From positions 911,921-975,920 of the forward strand of contig NW_025064892.1 in the NCBI RefSeq assembly GCF_019112545.1: a DNA stretch of 64,000 bases, in the 5' to 3' direction. The DNA is from Guyanagaster necrorhizus (lineage: Eukaryota > Basidiomycota > Agaricomycetes > Agaricales > Physalacriaceae). A program made the translations under genes and the position numbers. This document shows, piece after piece, positions 55,640 to 64,000 of the stretch (position 1 is the stretch's first letter; every line of letters starts with the position of its first letter). The notes below the pieces were generated by a model. That model did not search any database and was not told where the DNA came from. It saw only the letters and a program-made list of their open reading frames with translations.

Positions 55640-58600
55640 GTAGAAAGGGTGATTGAAACAGTATTCAGTAGTTAGAATTGAAATAGTAAGGTGGGGCTCT
55701 GGTGGCATCTGGAGTAGTGTTGTATCAAGAATAGAATGATTGAGTGACTTTAGACAAGAGTTTTGGTTTGTCTGAGTATCAATGGTGGAATTCTTCAATA
55801 AATTTGTTAGTAAAGAACTTAAAGGCCAGTAACCAAGCAAACTCTTTATTGGTACTTTCATAGCCTAGCCACTGAATCTTGTACAGCAGTGGGCAGTGGA
55901 ACCAGCATCTAGCTTAGAGTCAAGAATTTGGGCTATTTCAAAATGTTCTTCTCTGTCAACTTTAACTGGAGGTGAAAGTGGTTGGATTCAGTTAAAAATG
56001 GTGTTTTCTTTTATGGGTTCCAATTGTAACACATGAAAGACTGAATAAATGGACCAGAGATCCAGTGGAAGCCTCAGAGTAAAGGAGTGGGAACCCAGTT
56101 GAGCTATAATTTTGAAAGGGCAAAGATATTTCTCTGAGAATTTTCTGGTCAGACAGATGGTTTTTATATATTTGGAACTGAGATAGACTTTGTTGCCCAC
56201 TATGAACAGGGGCACCAGAATCTGATGCTTGTCTGCTTGGATCTTATAGTGAGCCTGAACCTTAGAGATTTCATCTTTTAATACTTGATGGAGTTCATTG
56301 AGGTCAACCACAAAGTCTCAGGCCTGAGTGGAGGCAATGTCTCTTTTGAGATGAATGGTGATGTTAGAGTAGTAACTCTTATTGGTGAAGAATGAGGAAA
56401 TTCTGGTGGACACATTAGAGGCATTGTTGTAGGCAAACTCAGCAATGGATAAGAGGGTGTCTCAGTTGTTCTGCAGATAGGAGCAGTAGATGCAGATGTA
56501 TTGTTTCAGAGTTTGGTTTGCCTGTTTGGTTTATTCATTGGCCTCCAGATAATAACCCAAAGTAAGGTGGAGTTCTATATTAAGAATGGTGGCTAGAGCA
56601 TGAGTAAACTGGGAGATAAATTCAGAACTGCAATCAGATATGATGTGACTGAGTACCTTATGTTTGGAGAAAACATGGATAAGAAAAAGTTAGGCAAGTT
56701 CTGTGGAGTTAATGGTGTCATGAGTGGAGATGAAGATGGCTTGCTTGCTAGCTCAGTCTATGACTACTAAGATGGCAGTAAATCTGTTGGAGTCTGGTAG
56801 TTGTTTAATGAAGTCTATAGAAATAGAATCTCATGGCTGTTTGAGAACTGGCAGAGGTTTGAGTAACCCATAGAAGCAGTGTCTAGATGCCTTATTGCAC
56901 TCACAAACTGTGCAGGACTTAATATAGTGTCAAACATATTCACACATCTTTGGCCAGGTATAGTTCTGCCAGACTAGTTTCAATGTCCAGCTTTGACCAA
57001 AGTGATCTGCCAAAATATAGTCATGATTGTTCTGTAGTATATGGAGACAGAGATCATTGGAGTCTGAGATATAGATGCAGCCTTTAAATTAAAGAATGTT
57101 GGATTTGTCAATGGACCACTGAGAGAGAGAGGATTCAGAAGTGGCTTTGGTCTGGTGGAGGCTATTGGAGAATGTAGAGTTAGAGAATTGTGCTTATTTG
57201 ATATTAGTATGAAGTTTGTCAATATTCATAATAGCACTAGCCTATAGGGTAGGGCCCTCAAGATAGGTTGCACAGAGTGATGTGGAGAGTTGTTCTTGGG
57301 TGAATATAGATCAGAAATTGTGGAGGTTGACTTAGGCATATTGGCTATCTCCTTTTTTAAAGTAGATGTCCCATTGTCTAGTGAGCACATCCAATGTTCC
57401 ATCAAGTTTTCCAGGGTGGAACCAAATTACTAGGTTGAACTGAGATAGATATTTGGACCAGCAAACCTGTCAGCAGATTAAAATCTTAATGGTGACAAAG
57501 TATTCAAGGTTCTTATGATCTGTTATGATATTGATGGAGTCCATAGAGTCTTCAAGATAGTGCCACCAATGTTTAAAGGCTTCAAAAATGGCTAGAAGCT
57601 CTTTGTCATAGGTGTTATAGTTGAGTTCAGCATTGTGGAGGCTCTAGGAGTGAAAAGTGATGGGGTGAATTTTACTATCTTCAAGATAGATAGACAGGAT
57701 AGCTGCAATTGCATAATTGAAGGTGTCAGTTTCCACTACTATCTTTCAATCAGAGATCCAGTGGGTAAAAATAGAGGCATATGCAGAGGCCTGTTTCAAT
57801 TTGTTGAAGGTGGCCAGGCATTTGTCATTAAATTTCTATGGAGTTCTCTTGCAGATGAATCATATAAAAGAAAGAACAATATTGCTATATTTGTATATAA
57901 AGCAATAGTAAAAGTTGATGAAGCCAAGAAAAGATTAGATGTCCTTGATCTTTTGTAGCATTGGCCAGCCAACAATAGCCTTGACTTTTTCTTCAGACAT
58001 GCAAAGTCCTTCAGATGATAGGATGTAGTCTAGATATTCCATGGAATCCTGGTTGAATTTGCATTTGAAACCTTTGCAGTAGAAGCCATTAGCTCTGAGC
58101 CTGCATAGGATCTCATGAACATGTTTCTGGTGATCTCTCAGATTGTCAGAATATATGAGGATGTCATTAAGATAGACTACTACTGATATGTCAAGCATGT
58201 CTAAGAATATATCATTCACAAATTGTTGAAATGCCACTGGAGCATTTGTGAGGCCAAAGGGCATAATGTGTCATTTGAAAGAACCATAATAGGTTTGGAA
58301 GGCTGTTTTTCATTTATCTCCTTTAGCTATGCAAATAAGATGGTAGGCATGTTATAGATTGAGCTTGGTGTAGATGTGCATAGAGCAGATAGAGTTGAGG
58401 AGATCAGAAAGGAGAGAAAGAGGATAGCAATCCTTCTTAGAGATTTTGTTTAGACTATGATAGTTGACACAAAGTCAGAGTTTACTGGTTTTCTTCTTGA
58501 CAAATAGAACCAGAGCCCTATATGGAGAGCAGGACAGAGTGATGAACCTATTGCATAGGTTATCATTAATAAACTCTCATAGGGCCTTGAGTTCAGATTC

Positions 58601-58795
58601 TGAAAGGGAATAAATTAGTCCAAGCAGTAGAGATGTTCCTTCCTCAAGGTTGATTTTGAGATTGTACAGCCTGTGTTTGGGTAGTCTTTCAGAGAGAGTA
58701 TCATTGAAGATATCTGCAAAATCATGGTACTCTACTAGCACTGGTGAAAGATCTGCCAGTTCTGCAGATGCAGCTTTGGCTTCAATTTTAGGCAA
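55640..58795 (-). pseudogene. pol: E5 RT, RNase H, integrase and chromodomain
   Basis: Read right to left: RT N-terminus 58577-58795 (VEYHDFADIFNDTLSERLPK). RT palm 57935-58264 (MPFGLTNAPVAFQQFVNDIF, then VVYLNDILIYSDN: YLDD became YLND). RNase H at about 57480-57740. Integrase zinc part near 56880-56940 and core near 56570-56860 (shifted). C-terminal integrase 55988-56311 (LFIVGNKVYLSSKYIK, SIYSVFHVLQLEP), and chromodomain near 55830-55960. Frames are interrupted but long stretches are readable. Confidence 0.82.
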
Positions 58796-59099
58796 GGAAA
58801 ACTGTAGTGTAAACTGCTGAGCATCTTCTTCTGCACTGGCTCAGACAAATGCAGCAGCAGATATGATGGAGATCTTTGGATGTACTTTCATAGTAAAAGA
58901 CTCTGAGAGAGGATAGGAATAGATGGATTTATATAGGAATAGAGTCCATCAGCTATCTGAAGTGAATTTGAAATGGGGTGAAGCCCCTGAAGTTGGACTG
59001 ATGGAGTCTGGTGGGCATGAAAGTCCCAGAATTAAGCTGAAAGGCTTAGAGAGAGATGCACTATTGTCCTGTGGGCATAAAAGTCTCTGGAATGCAGTG

Positions 59100-59859
59100 G
59101 AGGCTGCAGAATTGGTTGGAGTGAGATTCTAGTAGCTTGAGCAGAATGTGATACTGTTTTCTGCCCAGTCAATCAGTGAATTATAGCAGGAGAGCCAGTT
59201 GTATCCTAGGATAAGATTGCAAGATGAATCCAGAGTGACATAGAAGTCAATGAGAAAGGTGTCTCCAGATGAAAAACAGATAGGGATAGTTGTGATTTGA
59301 GATATATGGCTTCCACTAGAGCCATCAAATAATTGAAGTTGCACACTAGAGATGGTTTTAATGGGGATTTTATTGGCAGCTACATACTTAGTGTCAACAA
59401 AGCAGTGGCTAGAACCAGAATCAATAAGAGTAAGAAAATGCAGAATGATACAAGTTGGGAAACCATCAGGTTTCATAGTAGCCAGTAATTCTGCTGAAAG
59501 AGGAATATGGACAGAGTGATTGAAAAGGGATGTTGCATTGAGGGTGATGACCTCTGATGTGCAAATAGAGTCAATGCAACCCTGAACTTGCACAGAGAGG
59601 ACAGAGTTGCTCCCTAGTTTTCTGACTCTATTAGAGCCAGCTCCACAGGAGCAGTGTTGACTTCAGCTGCATGACTCTTGGCAGAGGCTGCTGCTTTCCA
59701 CTTATTGCAGTTCTCAGTCTTGTGTTTGGCTCCACAGAACATGCAAAAGTTGTTCTGGCACTAGCAGTCTTTTTCTTCCTGAGTAAGATGTCCATCTTTG
59801 TCTAGCTTGTCAGTATAAGGCTTAGGGGTGGTATATTTCAGTGTGGAGCTGGAGTCCAA
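59100..59859 (-). pseudogene. pol: E5 protease and gag zinc knuckle
   Basis: Protease 59129-59593 is open, with [20 protein letters not shown] (catalytic Asp intact) and [20 protein letters not shown]. It is the only family-2 protease in this window with its active-site Asp. Upstream, the gag knuckle near 59740 reads CMFCGAKHKTENC. The rest of gag is removed by Z2. Confidence 0.84.
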
Positions 59860-61273
59860 TGATATGCAGAGTATATGTCCAGCTCTATAATTTGCAAATT
59901 CTGCATAACATACTAGAATATGCTAGTAACTGAGGATCATTAGCCAGTAGAGGACTATGGCTGAGGTTCTGAGCTGATAGTCATGTTAGTCACCAATACT
60001 AAGTCCAAAAGGAACTTTGTAAAATAACATGGCTTAAGGATAAAAATCCTAAGTCAGATTTAAACTTAAAAAAGTTCTGCACCACACCTTGAAAAATACT
60101 AAGTCTAAGTTAGACTTAGAAATGGTACCTCAAATAGAGCAAATTCTACATGCCACTAAGATAAGTATATTTTAAGACAGCTAGAGGCATAATACCATAG
60201 CTAGTTGTAGAGTATTGAGTAAATATAGCATCATTCAGAAGCAGTAAGAAGAGAGACCCAATGATCTGTAGCTAGCACTCTGAGTTTTGACTCAAATGCT
60301 TAAGTCCAAATTTTCTAAGTATCAGGTGATCTAAGAGACTTAGAATTGAGAGGAATAGAGTGGATAGGACCAGTTGACTGGGCCTGACCAGATCTGATCA
60401 ATCAAGCTACTAAGAATAACTCAGAGAATTAAAACTCTGAGTAGACAGAAAGGAGTTAGGTATCCACAGGCACCGTAGGCTTAAAATAATACTGTGCAGT
60501 GGCCAGGCAGGTCTGGGAAAGCCTAGGGGAGTCCAGGAGTACCATCATTCTAGAATAATAGCATGATTCTGCTTTAAACAGGAGAAATATTATTTTGAAT
60601 ACTTTATTTATAGATTCTATATCTGTTGTTGGTGTATAAAAAAAGAGAATAGGGGGAAAATAGCAAGCAAGTGACCCACCCCCATGTTCAGGCCTTCTAG
60701 CCCACTGTAGCTAGTCTCTGGGACAATGGATTTTGAGTTCTGCTTTGACTTAGTGATTTATTTAAGTTGCTTTGTCACTTAGAGAGAATTGGATTGGAAT
60801 AATAACTGTATTTTGGGTTTCAGATTAATTTGGGTTCTAAACTATAAGGGTTTCAGCATCAGAATATAAGTTCTTTGGTTTTGAGGACTGCTAGCCAGCC
60901 AAGAGTGCAGCTAATCAAGCCTAAGTGCTTGATAGACTTAGTATTTGGATTTTGGAGTTCATTGGGTTTTAGAATATTCTAAGTTGATTTGGAGTGCAAT
61001 TTTGCATTGATTCTAAGTTCTAATTATACTTAAATATTGCTATAAACTACTTTCATGAGTATTGCATCTTTAAAAGCAAGATAGAGTTGAATAACTGTCT
61101 TTATTGACTGTTTCTTTGATTTTACTTAAGACTGCAAGAGTGCTTCTATTGTACTTAAAACAACCAATGTCAACTGTATTTGGTGATTGTGTATTGAGTG
61201 GTTAGATATTAGTGTTTGAGAGTTCATTCCTCATTCATCTCTCTTAGTCACTTAGCTATTACCAAGCACATCA
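59860..61273 (-). repeat. Repeat Z2, inverted copy of Z1
   Basis: 1414 bp, minus strand TGATGTGCTTGG...TGCATATCA. It aligns with Z1 over its full length (for example 61140-61260 with the complement of 2266-2395). E5 gag stands on the left and E7 RT on the right, with no matching target-site duplication (tccaa and atgca). It holds no coding frame. Confidence 0.66.
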
Positions 61274-63460
61274 ATGCAGAAAAATTGTAACATGCAGCTC
61301 CTTCAAATGATGTGTCATGTCTTTTGGCCTCACAAATGCTCTGGCAGCATTCCAACATTTTGTAAACAATATATTTTCTGATATGCTTGATATATCAGTA
61401 GTAGTCTATCTTGATGACATTTTTATATTTTCTGACAATTCAAAAGATCACCAGAAAAACATTTATGAAGTCTTATATAGGCTTAGAGCTAATAGACTCT
61501 ATTATAAAGGCTCCAAATGTAAATTTAATCAGGACTCCATAGAATATCTAGACTACATCCTATTATCTGAAGGACTTTGCATATCTGAAGAAAAGGTCAA
61601 GGACATCTAATCTTTTCTTAGCTTTGCTAACTTCTACTCCCACTTTATACATGAATATAGCAATATTGTTATTCTCCTTATATGACTCACCTGCAAAGGA
61701 ACTCCATGAAAATTTGATGACAAATGCTTAACTGCATTCAACAAGTTGAAACAGGTCTTTACACATGCTCCTATCCTTATCCACTGGATCCTCCAGAAGC
61801 TTCTACAATACCAAATTTAACTATAACACCTATGATAAAGAGCTTCTGGCTATTTTTGAAGCTTTTAAACATTGGTGCCACTATCTTGAAGGCTCTGCAG
61901 ACTTCATTAATGTCATAACAGACCACAAGAACCTTGAATACTTTGCAACTACTAAGATTCTGATCTATTGGTTTAAATATCTATCTCAGTTCAATCTAAC
62001 AATCTGATTCCACTCTGGAAAACTTGGTGGGAAACCAGATGCATCATTAGATGATGGGATATCTACTCTAAAGAGAAAGATAGCTAATATGCTTAAGTTA
62101 ATCCTCATAATTTCTGACCTGTTTTCATCCAAGAACAACTTTCTGTGTTACTCTATGCAACCTATCTTGAAAGTCCTACCTTTTAAGCTAGTGCCATCAT
62201 GGATATTGACAAGCTCCATATCAATATCAAAAGAGTACAATCTTCTGACCCTGTATCCTCTAATGGCCTCCACCAGGCCAAAGCTGCTTCTGAAACCTCT
62301 CCCTCTCAGTGGTCTATTAATGAATCTGACATCTTTTGCTTTGAAGGCTGCATTTATATCTCAAGACTCTGACTATCTCTATCTCTGTATACTACAAAAC
62401 AATCATAATCACATCTTGACAGATCACTTTGGTCAAAATCAGACATTAGAGCTAGTTCAGTAGAATTACATCTAGTCAAAGTTGCATGAATATGTTTAAC
62501 ACTATATAACAAGACACTTAGATACCATCTTTATGGATTGCTCAAACCTTTACTGGTTTTCAAATAACCATGAGATTCTATTTCTATAGACTTCATTGAA
62601 CAACTATTGGACTCCAATGGATTCACCATTATTTTAGTAGTCATTGACTGAGCTAGCAAGCAAGCCATCTTCATTCCCACTCATAACACCATCGACTCTG
62701 CAGAACTTGTCCAACTGTTTGTTATCCATGTCTTCTCTAAGCATGAGATACCAAGCCATATTACCTCTGACCATGGCTTTAAGTTTGTTTCCCAGTTTAC
62801 TTGTGCTCTAACTATAGCCTTTGACATAAAACTCTACTTTACTTCTAGTTACCATCTGAAGGCTGATGGACAAACTGAACATGCAAATCAAACTCTGAAA
62901 TAATACATCTGCATCTACTGTTTCTACTAACAGAACAACTGTAACACCCTCTTATAAGCATCAGATTCCAGTTCTCCTGTTCACAGTAGGTGACAAGATT
63001 TATCTCAGTTCCAAACATATCAAAACCACTCATTTGACCAGAAAATTTTCCAAAAAATATCTTAATTCTTTCAAAATCATAGTCTAACCTGGTTTCTACT
63101 CTTTCACTCTGAGGCTTCTGCTAGATCTCCAGTCTATTTATCTAGTTTTCCATGTGTCATAATTAGAATTTATAAAAGAAAATACTATTCCTAATCAAAT
63201 CTAACTCCCACTGCCTCCAGTCAAAGTCAACAGGGAAAAACACTTTGAAATAGCCCAAATTCTTGACTCTAAGCTGGACCACTGGTTCCACTGTCCACTA
63301 CTGTATAAGATCCAATGGCTAGACTACAAAGATACCAACAAAGAATTTGCTTAGTTATCAGCCTCTGAGTTCTCTGCTGACAAGTTTATTGAAGAATTTC
63401 ACTATCAATATTCAGGCAAATCAGGACTCTTATCTAAAGTCACTCAAACATTTTCTTCTT
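61274..63460 (+). pseudogene. pol: Family-2 element E7: RT to chromodomain
   Basis: RT begins inside the palm at about 61300 (MSFGLTNALAAFQHFVNNIF) with VVYLDDIFIFSDN, so YLDD is intact. RNase H part at 61800-62010 (KFNYNTYDKELLAIFEAF, VITDHKNLEYF). The integrase zinc part is shortened near 62505-62550. Core at 62585-62910 (SIDFIEQLLDSNGFTIILVVI, TSDHGFKFVSQF, YHLKADGQTEHANQ). About 230 bp corresponding to 13310-13540 of E2 is deleted near 62955. C-terminal integrase 62960-63200 and chromodomain to about 63400 (YKIQWLDYKDTNKEFA). Truncated on the left by Z2. Confidence 0.82.
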
Positions 63461-63599
63461 AATACAGCACTACTCCAGACACCACTAGTGCCCACTCTTA
63501 CTATTTCAATTCTAACCACTGATTACTATTTCAATCACTCCTTTTACAATTTTCAAAGTCAAATCTTGTATTTATATTTTGTCTACTCTGACACTTTTA

Positions 63600-64000
63600 T
63601 ATATATTTTATATAAGTTTTTTTTTTCTTTCTACAATTATAAGAGTCTAGCATCTGATAGATTCACATCAAAATCTGAGCCTTTCTCTTACTTCCTCAAC
63701 TTCTCTATATTCTCATCCAGTCTTTTTAATATTGCTGCCTACAAGTTCTCCACCTTCTGATTCTTCTCATTTTTGAAGATCAGATAAGTTTCTCTCTATA
63801 CCTCTAATTCAGACTCTAAAAACAACTTCAAAGGAGATAATATATCATCTGACTTATAATCATTCTAGAGTCCTGCTACAATATCATGGACATTTGTCAC
63901 CTTATCTGCCAACTTGTTCATGCAACATCTCAACTTGCATATTAATTTTGAAAGTCTGTGAAGGCCAGTGGAGACTTCTATGCTACTAATCACCTCACTT
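63600..64000 (-). pseudogene. Antisense coiled-coil gene of E7, C-terminal part
   Basis: The complement of 63660-63960 matches the C-terminal coiled coil of the E2, E3 and E5 antisense genes (the strand reading VEDLQKAMLKRL-like and IHKLMHYVNELAD-like sequence). It runs off the window before the cysteine motif and intron. This is a fifth copy in the same antisense position after the chromodomain. Confidence 0.6.

Larger units (their letters stand above)
53592..59859 (-). mobile_element. Family-2 chromovirus E5 (-), truncated in gag
   Basis: From the 3' LTR (53592-54091) through the antisense gene, chromodomain, integrase, RNase H, RT and protease to the gag zinc knuckle near 59740. It is cut by repeat Z2 at 59860. 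It inserted into element F. Its antisense gene is the best-preserved copy in the window. Confidence 0.83.

Noticed and set aside
1..64000. Host protein-coding genes
   Set aside because: Every long or conserved frame I could recognise belongs to gag, pol, the antisense gene or the pogo transposase. The remaining frames are short or shadows.

Overview
This window looks like a transposon graveyard from a fungus, most probably a basidiomycete (Agaricomycete-like). I see no convincing host gene, tRNA, rRNA or CRISPR. Nearly every coding trace belongs to Ty3/gypsy chromoviruses (gag with a CCHC knuckle, then protease, reverse transcriptase, RNase H, integrase and chromodomain), plus one pogo/Fot1-type DNA transposon and two families of long TG...CA repeats (Z, about 1.4 kb; X, about 1.8 kb) that look like LTRs. 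Almost all reading frames are broken. CG dinucleotides are nearly absent except in one young element (36.2-44.7 kb), and many stops are TGA where the family has Arg (CGA). This points to CpG methylation and deamination. The fungal assignment rests on family resemblance, the 48-49 bp introns and the element types; it is an inference.

Layout. 1-2248: gag of a family-1 chromovirus (A). 2249-3649: repeat Z1. 3650-5170: integrase end of a third gypsy family. 5170-6930: AT-rich, unexplained. 6930-8361: old family-2 pol (E0). 8362-17991: family-2 element E2 (+) with both LTRs, carrying insertions X1 and X2. 17992-25211: family-2 element E3 (-). 25212-26873: family-2 tail E6 (+). 26874-27833: family-1 tail G (-). 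27834-30888: family-1 element B (+). 30889-51722: element X3, split by family-1 element C (31006-49976). C is itself split in its RT by the young family-1 element D (36223-44695, TSD ttatc) and in its 3' LTR by the pogo element (47464-49851, TSD TA). 51723-51906: family-2 LTR fragment. 51907-53591: family-1 tail F (-). 53592-59859: family-2 element E5 (-). 59860-61273: repeat Z2, inverted relative to Z1. 61274-64000: family-2 element E7 (+).

Two things stand out. First, family 2 carries an extra gene between pol and the 3' LTR, on the strand opposite to gag-pol. It encodes a charged coiled-coil protein with a six-cysteine motif of Zn(II)2Cys6 type (two C-x2-C-x6-C halves). A 48-49 bp phase-1 intron sits directly before the cysteine motif in all three copies where it can be read, and its removal restores the frame. 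Being antisense to the genomic RNA, the intron would not be lost during retrotransposition. Second, both families appear to prime reverse transcription from their own RNA, as Tf1 does. An 11-13 nt sequence 34 bp downstream of the LTR TATA box is complementary to the sequence just after the 5' LTR. The few mismatches fall at one ancestral CpG that decayed differently on the two sides.
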